64,000 nucleotides of DNA, from positions 2,852,001 through 2,916,000 of the forward strand of contig NZ_CP041146.1 in the NCBI RefSeq assembly GCF_006494775.1, written 5' to 3'. Below, piece by piece: positions 8,665 to 18,760 of the stretch. The stretch comes from Nocardioides humi. Lineage in GTDB: Bacteria > Actinomycetota > Actinomycetes > Propionibacteriales > Nocardioidaceae. The translations under genes were made by a program, and so were the position numbers. Position 1 is the first letter of the stretch; every line of letters begins with the position of its first letter. Below the pieces are notes generated by a model. The model searched no databases. It was given only the letters and a program-made list of their open reading frames with translations, and had not been told where the DNA came from.

Positions 8665-10158
8665 ATGACCGCGACCCCCATCCCCCACTGGCTCGACGGC
8701 GCCCGCACGGACGTCGAGGGCGCCCGCACCGGCGACGTCTTCAACCCCGCCACCGGCGAGGTCACCGGGCAGGTCCGACTCGCCGACGCCGCGCTCGTCG
8801 ACCGCGCGGTGGCGTCCGCGACCGCGGCGGCGGCCGCCTGGCGGCGTACCTCGCTGGCGACCCGGACCCAGGTGCTCTTCGCCTTCCGGGAGCTCGTGCG
8901 CAGCCACGCCGACGAGCTGGCCGCGGCGATCACCGCCGAGCACGGCAAGGTCCTCGACGACGCGGCCGGCGAGGTGGCCCGCGGCCTCGACAACATCGAC
9001 TACGCCGTCGGCATCGCCGAGCACCTGCGCGGCTCGTTCTCCTCCGAGGTCGGCACCGGCGTCGACGTCCGCTCGATCCGCGAGCCGCTCGGCGTCGTCG
9101 CCGGCATCACGCCGTTCAACTTCCCGGTGATGGTGCCGCTGTGGATGTGCGCCAACGCGATCGCGACCGGCAACGCGTTCATCCTCAAGCCGAGCGACCG
9201 CGACCCCTCCCCCTCGCTGCTGCTCGCCGAGCTGTGGAAGCGCGCGGGCCTGCCCGACGGCGTCTTCACCGTGCTCCAGGGCGACGCCGGCACCGTGCAG
9301 GAGCTGCTCGCCCACGACGGCGTCGCGGCGATCAGCTTCGTCGGCTCGACGCCCGTCGCGCAGGCGGTGTACGAGGCCGGCACGGGCGCCGGCAAGCGGG
9401 TCCAGGCCCTCGGCGGCGCGAAGAACCACATGATCGTGCTGCCCGACGCCGACCTCGGGATGGCCGCCGACGCGGCGGTCTCGGCGGCGTACGGCTCGGC
9501 CGGCGAGCGCTGCATGGCCGTCTCCGTGCTGGTCGCGGTCGGCGACGTCGGCGACCGGCTGGTCAAGGAGATCGAGTCGCGCGCCCACGACATCGTCGTC
9601 GGCGACGGGACCGCCGCCGGCACCGGCATGGGGCCGCTCATCACCGCGGCGCACCGCGACCGGGTCGCCGGGTACGTCGACGCCGGCGGCGCCGCGGGCG
9701 CGACCGTGGTGCTGGACGGGCGGCGTACGACGCTGCCGGAGTCGGGCTTCTTCCTCGGCCCCTCGCTGCTCGACCACGTCGGCGAGGAGATGTCGGTCTA
9801 CCGCGACGAGATCTTCGGCCCGGTGCTGTCGGTCGTGCGCGTGGAGACCTTCGACGAGGCGATCGCGCTGGTGAACCGCAACCCGTTCGCCAACGGCGTC
9901 GCGCTGTTCACCCGCGACGGTGGCGCCGCGCGGCAGTTCGAGCGCGACATCGAGGTCGGCATGGTCGGCGTCAACGTCCCGATCCCGGTGCCGGTGGCGC
10001 ACTACTCGTTCGGCGGGTGGAAGTCGTCGCTGTTCGGCTCGCACCACATGTACGGCGCCGAGGGGATCGAGTTCTTCACCCGGGCCAAGGTGATCACCTC
10101 CCGGTGGCCCGATCCGGCGACCTCGAAGGTCGACCTCGGCTTCCCTCGGAACCGGTGA
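8665..10158 (+). CDS. mmsA: CoA-acylating methylmalonate-semialdehyde dehydrogenase
   Basis: 497 residues, typical length. Converts methylmalonate semialdehyde or malonate semialdehyde with CoA and NAD to propionyl-CoA or acetyl-CoA plus CO2. Family signatures seen: NFPVMVPLWMCANAIATGN, GSTPVAQ, GGAKNHMIVLPDAD and the nucleophile motif GERCMA. Next to a class III aminotransferase and a PucR regulator it most likely oxidises malonate semialdehyde from beta-alanine; valine or inositol breakdown is the alternative. The aminotransferase starts 5 bp after its stop. Confidence 0.93.
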   Translation: MTATPIPHWLDGARTDVEGARTGDVFNPATGEVTGQVRLADAALVDRAVASATAAAAAWRRTSLATRTQVLFAFRELVRSHADELAAAITAEHGKVLDDAAGEVARGLDNIDYAVGIAEHLRGSFSSEVGTGVDVRSIREPLGVVAGITPFNFPVMVPLWMCANAIATGNAFILKPSDRDPSPSLLLAELWKRAGLPDGVFTVLQGDAGTVQELLAHDGVAAISFVGSTPVAQAVYEAGTGAGKRVQALGGAKNHMIVLPDADLGMAADAAVSAAYGSAGERCMAVSVLVAVGDVGDRLVKEIESRAHDIVVGDGTAAGTGMGPLITAAHRDRVAGYVDAGGAAGATVVLDGRRTTLPESGFFLGPSLLDHVGEEMSVYRDEIFGPVLSVVRVETFDEAIALVNRNPFANGVALFTRDGGAARQFERDIEVGMVGVNVPIPVPVAHYSFGGWKSSLFGSHHMYGAEGIEFFTRAKVITSRWPDPATSKVDLGFPRNR

Positions 10159-10163
10159 GCGCG

Positions 10164-11533
10164 ATGAGCACGGAGACCACCGGGACGCGCGGCGTGGAGG
10201 CGGTGATCGCCGACGACCGCGCGCACGTCTTCCACTCCTGGTCCGCGCAGGACCGGATCAGCCCGCTGCCCATCGCCGGCGGCGAGGGCTCGTGGTTCTG
10301 GGACTACGACGGCAAGCGCTATCTCGACTTCTCCTCCCAGCTGGTCAACCTCAACCTCGGCTACCAGCACCCGGCGCTGGTCGCCGCGATCCAGGAGCAG
10401 GCGGAGCGGCTGTGCATGGTGCAGCCCGCCTTCGCCAACGACGTGCGGGGAGAGGCCGCGCGGCTCATCGCCGAGCGCGCGCCGGGCTCGCTGGACCACG
10501 TGTTCTTCACCAACGGCGGCGCGGAGGCCAACGAGAACGCCGTGCGGATGGCGCGGCTGCACACCGGGCGGCACAAGGTGCTGTCGACGTACCGCAGCTA
10601 TCACGGCGCGACGGCGGGGTCGATCGCGCTGACCGGCGACCCGCGGCGGTGGGCGTCGGAGCCGTCGATCCCCGGCGCGGTGCACTTCTGGGGCCCTACC
10701 CGTACCGCTCGGCCTTCCACGCCACCTCCGAGGCGGAGGAGGGCGCGCGGGCGCTGCAGCACCTGGCCGACACGATCATGGTCGAGGGACCGTCGACGAT
10801 CGCGGCGATCGTGCTGGAGACCGTGGTCGGGACGAACGGCGTCCTGGTGCCGCCGCCGGGCTACCTGGCCGGCGTACGGGAATTGTGCGACCGGCACGGC
10901 ATCCTGCTCGTCGCCGACGAGGTGATGGCGGGCTTCGGCCGGTGCGGCGAGTGGTTCGCCGTCGACCGCTGGGGCGTGACGCCGGACCTGATCACTTTCG
11001 CGAAGGGCGTCAACTCCGGTTACGTGCCGTTGGGTGGCGTGCTGATCTCCGAGCCGGTCTTCGACACCTTCCGCGAGCGGGCCTACCCCGGCGGCCTCAC
11101 CTACTCCGGTCACCCGCTGGCCTGTGCGGCCGCGGTCGCCTCGATCGGGGTGATGGCGGACGGTGTGCTCGACCACGTGCGGACGATGGGCGCCGAGGTG
11201 ATCGGTCCGGGCCTCGCGGAGCTGGCGGAGAGGCACCCCTCGGTCGGCGACGTACGCGGCCTCGGGGTGTTCTGGGCGGTCGAGCTGGTCCGGGACCGGG
11301 CGACCCGCGAGCCGCTCGTGCCCTTCAACGCCGCCGGCGCCGACGCCGAGCCGATGACCCGCTTCGCCGCCGCCTGCAAGGAGCGCGGCCTGTGGCCCTT
11401 CGTCCACTTCAACCGCACCCACGTGGCCCCGCCCTGCACCACGTCGCGGGACGAGCTCCTCGAGGGGCTCGCGATCCTCGACGCGGCGCTGGACGTGGCG
11501 GACGAGTACTACACGGGGGGAGCCTCGCTGTAA
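10164..11533 (+). CDS. Class III omega-aminotransferase (beta-alanine/pyruvate type), one apparent frameshift
   Basis: PLP enzyme of about 456 residues when repaired. It shows FFTNGGAEANENAVRMAR, the Asp of VADEVMAGFGR that contacts the PLP ring nitrogen, and the Schiff-base lysine in LITFAKGVNSGY. Coupled to mmsA it would make malonate semialdehyde from beta-alanine, although other omega-amines are possible. The frame breaks at the CCC run 10694-10696; restoring one C gives VHFWGPYPYRSAFH, a natural family sequence. The TAA stop lies inside the repeat element that follows. Confidence 0.85.
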
Positions 11534-11679
11534 CACGTGGTTCGCCTGCCTACCGGGGGCGCGCCTGCTGTAACACGTAGTCCGCTTGCCTAGCAGCCGC
11601 ACGACCTCGCGAAACCACCCCTGGGACGGGCTGCTACCGCAGGCATGGGGCTGCTAGAGCAGCGAACTACGTGTTACAA
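11528..11679. repeat. Three-copy TGTAACACGT repeat forming a long imperfect inverted repeat
   Basis: Two direct copies of a 25-bp element, starting CTGTAACACGT and ending TGCCTA, begin at 11528 and 11568, exactly 40 bp apart. An inverted copy lies at 11661-11679. Copy 2 with its flank TAGCAGCC pairs with the region upstream of the inverted copy, so 11569-11598 and about 11649-11678 form a roughly 30-bp imperfect stem. The first copy includes the stop codon of the aminotransferase. It may be a terminator, a REP/MITE-like element or an RNA structure; sequence alone does not settle this. Confidence 0.65.
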
Positions 11680-11747
11680 CGCCGGGCGCCGGCCCACCGG
11701 AGCGCCTGAGGGCCGACCGCGCCGAGCCAACCACCGATCCGGGTGGA

Positions 11748-12587
11748 TCAGCTTTCGTCGTCGCCGGTGTTGTCGGCGGCGCCGGCGTCGTCCGTGTCCG
11801 TGTCCACGTCGGCGTCGTCGGTCACCTGCTGCGGGCCGTCGGCGAGGATGCCGTACAGGCTGCGGCGGGCATCGACGAGGACGCCGACGGCGGCCTGCCG
11901 CTGGGCGTCGGAGCCGGCGGTGACGATCTGCCACACCGCGCTCATGACCTGACCGATCTCGGCCTTGATGTCGGCGTGGCCCTGGTCGACCGCGCCGCCC
12001 TGCGCCCGCTCCCGGTTCCGGTCGAAGGGCACCCAGACGGCAGCGAGCTCGTCGGCGTGCTCCTCGCACCAGGTCGCGCCCTTGGCGGTGAGCCGCATGG
12101 CGCGGCGGCCGCGGGCCTCGTCGATCTCGACGAGCTCCTCGTCCTGGAGCTGCTGGACGGTCGGGTAGACCGAGCCGGGGCTCGGCTTCCACACGCCGCC
12201 GCTGCGGTCGGTGATCGCCTGGATCACCTGGTAGCCGTTCGGCGACTCCTCGCGCTGGTTGGCGTCGCGGAGCACGTCGAGGATGGCGGAGCGGACGTCG
12301 CCGCGCCGGACCCGCGGGCCGCGGCCCGGCTCGGGCCGGCCCATGCCGAACAGGCCGGCCAGCCACGGCGGCGGCATGCCCGGGCCACCGGGGCCGCCGG
12401 GGCCGAAGCCGGCGCCGCCGTGGCGTCCCCGGCCGCGGCCGGGCTCATTCCACTCGCCCCAGCCACCCCAGGCGCCCCAGGGTCCGGGGCCGTAGCCGCG
12501 GTTGCGGCGCTGGAAGCCGCGGGGCTCGGAGCGACCCCAGGGGTCGCGGTCGTCGTACTGACGGAAGTTCTCGTTGTGGCGTCCCAT
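11748..12587 (-). CDS. PadR family transcriptional regulator
   Basis: 279 residues. A Gly/Pro/Arg-rich N-terminal tail (about 95 residues, repeated GPGGPGG and WGGWGE) precedes a PadR winged helix: VRSAILDVLRDANQ, NGYQVIQAITDRSGG, and the wing region PSPGSVYPTVQQLQDEELVE. A helical dimerisation part and an acidic Asp/Thr tail follow. The start at 12587 is fixed by AGGAGG seven bases upstream. PadR proteins repress genes for stress or efflux and themselves; the upstream palindromes suggest autoregulation. The long disordered tails are longer than in classical PadR. Confidence 0.88.
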   Translation of the reverse strand: MGRHNENFRQYDDRDPWGRSEPRGFQRRNRGYGPGPWGAWGGWGEWNEPGRGRGRHGGAGFGPGGPGGPGMPPPWLAGLFGMGRPEPGRGPRVRRGDVRSAILDVLRDANQREESPNGYQVIQAITDRSGGVWKPSPGSVYPTVQQLQDEELVEIDEARGRRAMRLTAKGATWCEEHADELAAVWVPFDRNRERAQGGAVDQGHADIKAEIGQVMSAVWQIVTAGSDAQRQAAVGVLVDARRSLYGILADGPQQVTDDADVDTDTDDAGAADNTGDDES

Positions 12588-12638
12588 GTCGGGACCTCCT
12601 TCGGTGTCGGGGGCCTCGTGGGCCCCGGTCTGAGTTCG

Positions 12639-12680
12639 AGATATCGCGGAACAGTTCGTGTTCGTATCGCGATATATCGC
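12639..12680 (-). promoter_or_regulatory. PadR-type operator upstream of padR
   Basis: Contains the perfect palindromes TATCGCGATA (12665-12674) and CGATATATCG (12670-12679), overlapping each other, and a related half AGATATCGCG (12640-12649). AT-rich ATAT-type palindromes are typical PadR targets. The block lies 52-93 bp upstream of the start codon, consistent with autorepression. Confidence 0.6.
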
Positions 12681-12722
12681 AACTGTACGCCGACCTTCGC
12701 CACCGCGCAAGGCCGCGCCGGA

Positions 12723-14681
12723 TCAGCGCGCCAGCCAGGCGGCGTACGCGTCGAAGGAGAACGGCCGGCCGAGGAAGTCGGCGACCAGGTCGGCGGCGTC
12801 GCGCGAGCCGCCGGGGACGAGGACGGCGTCGCGGTAGCGGTGCGCCGTGTCGACGGCGGCCGCGGCGAACAGGTCCCCGGTGTCGTCCGGATCGAAGGCG
12901 CTGAACATGTCCTTCGCGATCACCAGCGACCACATGTAGGTGTAGTAGCCCGAGCTGTAGCCGCCGAGGTGGCCGAAGCTCGCGAACATGTGGGTGCCGG
13001 GCAGGTACGGCAGGGCGGCGTACCTCGCCTGCAGCTCGACCATCCGGTCGGTGAGGTCCGGGGCGTCGTCGCCGTGGACCCGGTCGGCGTGGAACCAGTA
13101 CGACATCGCGGCGTAGAACATCTGGGTCCGGGCGTAGATGCCCTTGCCGGAAGCGGCTGCATCGCGCATCGCGGCGACCAGCTCGGCCGGGATCGGCTCG
13201 CCGGCGGCGTCGGTGGCGAAGGTGCGGAGCACGTCGGCGTGCCAGGCCCACTCCTCGAGCATCTGGCTCGGCGCCTCGACGAAGTCCCACTCGGTGGCGA
13301 CGCCCGCGAAGCGGTGCCACGCACCCTGCCCGCCGAGCACGTGGTGCAGCAGGTGGCCGAACTCGTGGAACAGCGTGACGACGTGGTCGTGCTCCATCAG
13401 GCCACGGGAGAAGTTGCAGACCAGCACGCCCTCCGGCAGCTGCTCGCCGGCAACCCCGGCGGCGAGGGTGAACTGCGCGGCGTGCTTGTACTTGCCCTCG
13501 CGCGGGTGCAGGTCGAGGTGGATCCGCCCGATCCGCTCCGGCTCGCCGTCGCGGAAGACGTCGTACGTCGTGACGTCCTCGTGCCACGCGGGTACGTCGA
13601 CCGGCGTGTAGCGCAGGCCGAACAGCCGTCCGGTCACCTCGAGCAGTCCGGCGCGGACCTTGCCGAAGTCGAAGTAGGTGCGCACCCGCTGGGAGTCGAC
13701 GTCGTACCGCTCGGCACGGACCAGCTCGGCGTAGTGGTTGTAGTCGTAGCCCGGCACCTCGACGGCGTCGGGGTGGTCGCGGCGATAGCGCTCGAGCAGC
13801 TGGGCGAGGTCGCGGCGCATCGGCCCCTCGGCGGCCGCGACGATCTTGTCGATGAACGCGGGGATGGCCGGCCCGTCGCCGATCATCTTCACGTCGGCGT
13901 CGTACGACGGCCAGTCGGCGTACCCGACGGTCGTGGCCAGCTCGTGCCGGAGCGCGAACAGCTCGGTGAGCAGCGGCTCGGTCGCCGGCCAGCCCCGGTC
14001 GAGGAAGGCGACGGTGATCGCGCGGCGGACCTCCTGATCGCGGACGAACATCCGCACCGGCATCGAGTCGGGGTAGTCGGTCGTGACGGTGACCATGCCC
14101 TCGTCGTCGGCCGGGTGGGCGGCCAGCCAGTCCTCGGGCATGCCGGCGAGCTGTTCGGGCGTGACCCGGATGGTGCGGACGTCGTCGCGGATCACCCGGC
14201 CGAACTCCTGGTCGAGCTCGGTGATCCGCTCCCGGACGGCCGCGATCCGCTCGCGGGTCGCCTCGTCCTTGTCGACGCCGGAGCGGCGGAAGTCGTCGCG
14301 CACCTTGGCCAGCAGGCGCGCCGCCTCGGGATCGTCGGCGACCTGCGCGTCGTCGATGGCCGCGAACACGTCGTACAGCGCGCGGTCCAGCCCCCACGCC
14401 GTCCCGATCCGCTGCGCCTCCTGCTCGGCGGCGTCGGCCAGGTCGCGGACCTCGGCCGACGGGTGCACGTTGCCGAAGAGGGAGCCCACCGCGGCGGCGT
14501 TGCCCAGGTGGCCGGCGGCCCGGTCCCACTGGCGCAGCACCTCGCGCGGATCGGAGGGCGGCGCCTCCCGCAGGGCGTCGACGAGCTCGGCCGCCCGCGC
14601 CAGCTCGTCCTCGGTCCGCGCCCGGAACCAGGCCGGCCAGTCGTCGTACGAGGTCGGCAGGGCCAGCGGCTCGGGCGTCAT
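12723..14681 (-). CDS. M3 family zinc oligopeptidase
   Basis: 652 residues, a usual length for the thimet oligopeptidase/Dcp family. The zinc site is the HEFGH motif in LFHEFGHLLHHVLGG, with the third ligand expected from the Glu of EAPSQMLEEWAW. No signal peptide, so it cleaves short peptides in the cytoplasm. It is 19 bp from the following secreted protein gene on the same strand and stands alone with respect to regulators. Confidence 0.93.
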   Translation of the reverse strand: MTPEPLALPTSYDDWPAWFRARTEDELARAAELVDALREAPPSDPREVLRQWDRAAGHLGNAAAVGSLFGNVHPSAEVRDLADAAEQEAQRIGTAWGLDRALYDVFAAIDDAQVADDPEAARLLAKVRDDFRRSGVDKDEATRERIAAVRERITELDQEFGRVIRDDVRTIRVTPEQLAGMPEDWLAAHPADDEGMVTVTTDYPDSMPVRMFVRDQEVRRAITVAFLDRGWPATEPLLTELFALRHELATTVGYADWPSYDADVKMIGDGPAIPAFIDKIVAAAEGPMRRDLAQLLERYRRDHPDAVEVPGYDYNHYAELVRAERYDVDSQRVRTYFDFGKVRAGLLEVTGRLFGLRYTPVDVPAWHEDVTTYDVFRDGEPERIGRIHLDLHPREGKYKHAAQFTLAAGVAGEQLPEGVLVCNFSRGLMEHDHVVTLFHEFGHLLHHVLGGQGAWHRFAGVATEWDFVEAPSQMLEEWAWHADVLRTFATDAAGEPIPAELVAAMRDAAASGKGIYARTQMFYAAMSYWFHADRVHGDDAPDLTDRMVELQARYAALPYLPGTHMFASFGHLGGYSSGYYTYMWSLVIAKDMFSAFDPDDTGDLFAAAAVDTAHRYRDAVLVPGGSRDAADLVADFLGRPFSFDAYAAWLAR

Positions 14682-14699
14682 GCCGCAAAGCCTAGGGAC

Positions 14700-15860
14700 T
14701 CAGCCGGCCCGCTTCGCCACGAACGCCTCGGTCGCCCGGCACCGGTCCGGCCCGCTGTAGCGGAAGGTCGCCTTGACCTTCTTGCCGGAGGCGCGTCCCT
14801 CCAGGGTGGCGGTGTAGAGGTCGCCCTTGTCGGTGACGTCGATGACGCCGGACTTCGGCAGCTTGAACGTCGGCATGTCGTACCAGTTCATCGTGTACGT
14901 CGGGAAGTCCGGGTACCCGCCGCAGGTCGTCTGGGTCCGGACCCGGAAGCCGACCACCTTGCCGCGCTTGACCCGGAAGGTGACGCTCTTGTCCTTGCTG
15001 CGGTACGTGCCCGCGCGCAGCGCCGGCGGCGCCTTGGCCGGCTTCACCTTCACCGTCGTCGACGCCGCGGCCGCGCCGCTGGAGACGACGAGGTTCAGCT
15101 TGCCCTTGGCCCTCTTCTTGAGCTTGACCTGGACCTTCACGGTACCGGTGGAGTTGGGATAGAGGTCGTAGGAAAGCGATCCGGGCCGCACCTTGACGCC
15201 CTTGCCCGAGCCGCTCACCGTGAGGTTCTTCGCGATCCCGGCGCCGGTGTTCCTGACCTCGACGTCGACCTTCGTCCACACGCCCGGGACCAGCTTGAGC
15301 TTCGGCTTGCCGAGGAGGGCGACCGACGTCACCTGGAGCGCGGGCTGGGCGTACTCGGGGTGGAGGGTGCCGCCGAGCAGGTCGTAGGTCGTGGGGCTGC
15401 TGGTGAGGTCGCTGGCGACCGCAGCGAAGGCGCAGTCGTAGTCGTCGAGCAGCCACTCGCTGGTGCTGGAGAGCGTGTACGTCGCGCCGGACCTGCTCCA
15501 GCCCGCGCTCGGCGCGGGATAGGTCTGGGTGTGGTACTCGATCAGGCCCTCGCACTTGCCGGCGCTGTCGTACTCACCGATCGTCAGCCGGAGGTACGCG
15601 TTCTGCGCGGACGTCGGCGCGGCCTTGAGCGCGACGGTCGCGGTGGTCAGGTCCTGGTCGCGCACGACACGCACGGACGCGCTGCCCAGCTGCCGGGCCG
15701 CCGGAGTGCCGCCGGGCGGCAGACCGGACGGGCGGTTGGTCAGGCTGCCGGACACCGCGATCACCTTGCCGTCGGCCTGGGCCGGCGGAGCCGCGGCCAG
15801 CGATCCGGCGAGGGCCAGGCCGGCCACGGTCAGCAACGAGGTGAGGATCCGGGCGCGCAT
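14700..15860 (-). CDS. Secreted protein with Ig-like (CARDB/NEW3-type) repeat region
   Basis: 386 residues. A clear Sec signal peptide (MRARILTSLLTVAGLALAG ... PPAQA-DG) marks export. The middle holds a beta-sandwich-like stretch, VWTKVDVEVRNTGAGIAKNL, typical of CARDB/NEW3 domains, followed by a Lys-rich C-terminal part (KLKKRAKGKLNL, RVKRGKVVGFRV). I see no catalytic motif, membrane anchor or sortase signal, so it is probably released or bound to the envelope through charge. Function unknown. Confidence 0.75.
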   Translation of the reverse strand: MRARILTSLLTVAGLALAGSLAAAPPAQADGKVIAVSGSLTNRPSGLPPGGTPAARQLGSASVRVVRDQDLTTATVALKAAPTSAQNAYLRLTIGEYDSAGKCEGLIEYHTQTYPAPSAGWSRSGATYTLSSTSEWLLDDYDCAFAAVASDLTSSPTTYDLLGGTLHPEYAQPALQVTSVALLGKPKLKLVPGVWTKVDVEVRNTGAGIAKNLTVSGSGKGVKVRPGSLSYDLYPNSTGTVKVQVKLKKRAKGKLNLVVSSGAAAASTTVKVKPAKAPPALRAGTYRSKDKSVTFRVKRGKVVGFRVRTQTTCGGYPDFPTYTMNWYDMPTFKLPKSGVIDVTDKGDLYTATLEGRASGKKVKATFRYSGPDRCRATEAFVAKRAG

Positions 15861-15902
15861 GTCCCTCTACCTGTCGCAGGTCCGCGCGTCCTAAACCTTC
15901 GG

Positions 15903-17518
15903 TCAGAACCGGCGGCGCAGCCGCAGCCGCCAGGGACGGCCGTCGGGGTCGTGCAGCAGTCGGTACGACGGCGCGGCGACCGCCTGGCGGAGCAGCGGCA
16001 GCGCGGGCGGGGCGATCCGGCGCAGCCGGCCGGGCGGTCGCGGCCCGCGGCGGCCGCCGGCATGCCAGGCGTCGAGGGCGGCGGCGTGCTCGGCGTACCG
16101 GGCGAACAGGTCGGCCGCGGTGCGGCAGTCGGCCATCAGCGCCTCGAGGTCGGCCAGGTCGGCGTCGGCGGGCAGCTCCCCTCGAGCCGGTCCAGGTGCT
16201 CGGCGGCGAGTCGCAGCCGGAGCCGGCGCGCGTACGACCCGTCACCGAGGTCGACCACGGCGGCGGAGAGCTCGGAGTCGTTGGTCCAGGAGCGGCGGCA
16301 GAAGTTGTCGGAGCCGACGGTGGCCCAGGCGTCGTCGAGGACGCACACCTTGGCGTGCACGTAGACCGGCGTGCCGGCGCGGTTCTCCAGTCCGTAGACG
16401 GCGACCCGCTCGGGCGCCGTCGCGACCAGCCGGCGCAGCGCGCGCATCCGGCCCAGCACCTGCGGATCGCGGCGGAACCAGCCGTCCTGGTCGGGGAACA
16501 GCGGCAGCACCGCGACGAAGTGGAGGCCCGGATGCTCGACCAGGGCGCCGGCGAGGACGTCGCTCATCTGCTCGCCCCAGAGGAACTGGTCCTCCAGGTA
16601 GACCAGCGAGCGGGCCCGGTGCAGGGCCTTCGTGTACCCGCGGGCCACCGACCGCTCGCCGTCGGGCGCGAAGTCGTAGGACCAGCCGGGACCGAGCCGC
16701 GGATAGGTCCGCAGCAGCTGGACGGCGTGGTCGTGGCCGGTCACCGGATCGGGCGCCGGTCCCTGCGGCGGGAGCGGGCGCCGCTCGTCGTCGAGGTCGC
16801 TCGCACGGTCCCGCAGCCGCCGCAGCGGGCTGCGGGTGAGCGGCGTGCTGTCCTCCCAGCGCTCCCGGAAGACGGTCTCCACGTCGCGTACGACCGGTCC
16901 GCGCAGCCGGAGCTGGACGTCGTGCCAGGGCGGCCGCTCGCCGTACTCCTCCGACAGCGGCTCGGCCTGGGGATCGCCGAGGTGCCGGGCGTCGTCGCGC
17001 CGGCCGTGGCACAGGTCGATGCCGCCGACGAACGCCACGTCGCGGCCCGGGTCGCCGGCGTACCGGATCACCGCGAGCTTCTGGTGGTGCGCTCCCCCGC
17101 GCCGCACCCGCATGTCGAGCTGGATGTCGGCGCCGCGCTCCTGCAGCAGCTGCCCGAGCTCCTGGTGCTCCTCGGCGGAGTAGCCGAGCAGCCCGGTGTG
17201 CGAGCGCCAGACCAGGCCGCGCACGTCCGCGCCGCGCGCCAGCGCCCGCCCGAGCACCTCGACGACCTCGCTGCCCGGGTCGTCGGTGAGCCGCTCGCCG
17301 GGGTTGCCCTGCCAGTCGGTGAACAGGATCAGGTCGCCGGCGCCGGCGACCTCGATCGCGTCGTACAGGGCCCGGAAGTACGCCGCTCCGTCGATCAGCG
17401 GCTCCGCGAGGTTGCCGCACGACCAGGCCCGGTCGCCGTCGTAGGCCGCGTCGATCCGGGTCGCCGGGTTGTCACGCTCGGCCGCGGTCAGGAACCAGTC
17501 GACGTCGGCCCCGCTCAT
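15903..17518 (-). CDS. Phospholipase D-like protein, one apparent frameshift
   Basis: About 538 residues when repaired, with two PLD (HKD) domains: the first around GGAHHQKLAVIRY ... GGIDLCHGR, the second around YVHAKVCVLDDAWATVGSDNFCRRS. PLD enzymes cut or transfer phosphodiester bonds of phospholipids. No signal peptide is seen. The frame breaks at CCCC 16178-16181; restoring one base joins HLDRLEG to ELPADADLADLEALM and the C-terminal 77 residues. Start ATG at 17518. Confidence 0.82.
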
Positions 17519-17541
17519 GGGCCGATCGTGCCATGGCCGGG

Positions 17542-18760
17542 TCAGCCCGGCGCGAGCTGGCCGCGCTTGCGGGCGAGGTAGGCGCGCTCGGCGACGTTGT
17601 CGCAGACGGCCAGCGCGGCGTCGTACTGCTCCCGGGACTCGGCGCTGCGGCCGAGCCGGCGGAGCAACTCGGCGCGGGTGGCGTGCCAGGCGTGGTAGCC
17701 GTCGAGGGGGAGCCGGTCGACGATCGCCAGGGCGACCTCGGGTCCGTCGAGCTCGGCGACGGCGACGGCGCGGTTGAGCGCGACGATCGGGGACGGGTCG
17801 AGCCGGGCGAGCCGGTCGTAGAGCGCGACGACCTGGGACCAGTCCGTGCTCGCGGCGGTGGGAGCATCGGTGTGGACGGCGTTGACCGCGGCGAGGATCT
17901 GGTAGCGGCCGGGCCGGTCGGCGGCCAGGCACGCGCGCACCAGGGCGTGGCCCTCGGCGATGAGGGTGCGGTCCCAGCCCCGCGGTCCTGCTCGTCGAGC
18001 GGCACCAGCTCGCCGGCCCGGACCCGGACCGCGCGCCGGGCCTCGGTGAGCAGGAGCATCGCGAGCAGGCCGGTCGCCTCGAGGTCGTCGGGGAGCAGCT
18101 CGTGCAGGGTGCGGGCGAGCCGGATCGCCTCGCCGGTGAGCTCCGCGCGGATGGGATCGCCGTCGCCGGAGGAGAGGTAGCCCTCGTTGAAGATCAGCAG
18201 GAGGACGGCGAGCACCGCGCCGACCCGGTCCGGCAGGTCGCCCGCCTCGGGGACCCGGTAGGGGATGTGGGCGCCCTTGATCTTGGCCTTGGCGCGGGTG
18301 ATCCGCTGCGCCATCGTCGTCTCCTGGACGAGGAAGGCGCTGGCGATCTCGGCGACGGTGAGGCCGCCGAGCAGGCGCAGGGTGAGCGCGATCCGGGCCT
18401 CCGGCGCGAGGGCCGGGTGGCAGCAGGTGAAGATCAGCCGGAGCCGGTCGTCCTCGATGACGCCGGTCGGCTCGTGGGGGTGTCGTCCTCGATCATGAGC
18501 GCGGCCTGGTACTTGGCGTCCCGGAGCTTCTCGCGGCGCAGGCGGTCGATGGCCCGGTTCCCGGCGGTGGTCGTGAGCCACCCGCCCGGGTTGGGCGGTA
18601 CGCCGTCCTGCGGCCACTTCTCGAGGGCGGCGACGAGCGCCTCCCCGGCCGCGTCCTCGGCGATGTCGATGTCACCGAAGCGGCGGACCAGGGAGGCGAT
18701 CAGCCGGCCGTACTCGTCGCGGAAGATCCGCTCGACGACAGACCTGGGGTCGTCCGTCAC
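17542..18760 (-). CDS. ECF sigma factor with C-terminal SnoaL-free helical extension (DUF6596 type), two apparent frameshifts
   Basis: About 406 residues when two missing bases are restored. Region 2 is at the N-terminus (VVERIFRDEYGRLIASLVRRF), region 4 contains LRLLGGLTVAEIASAFLVQETTMAQRITRAK, and a long C-terminal helical domain follows (RAELLRRLGRSAESREQYDAAL). This is the ECF group always paired with a YCII/DGPF-domain gene, present next door with a 4-bp overlap. The breaks lie at 18476-18480 (GGGGG) and about 17978-17981 (CCCC). These sigma factors lack an anti-sigma factor and the extension is thought to control activity. Confidence 0.85.

Noticed and set aside
11976..16364. Plus-strand frame of 1462 codons across padR, M3 peptidase and PLD genes
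   Set aside because: GC-rich DNA yields long open antisense frames; the true genes with HEFGH and HKD motifs are on the other strand.
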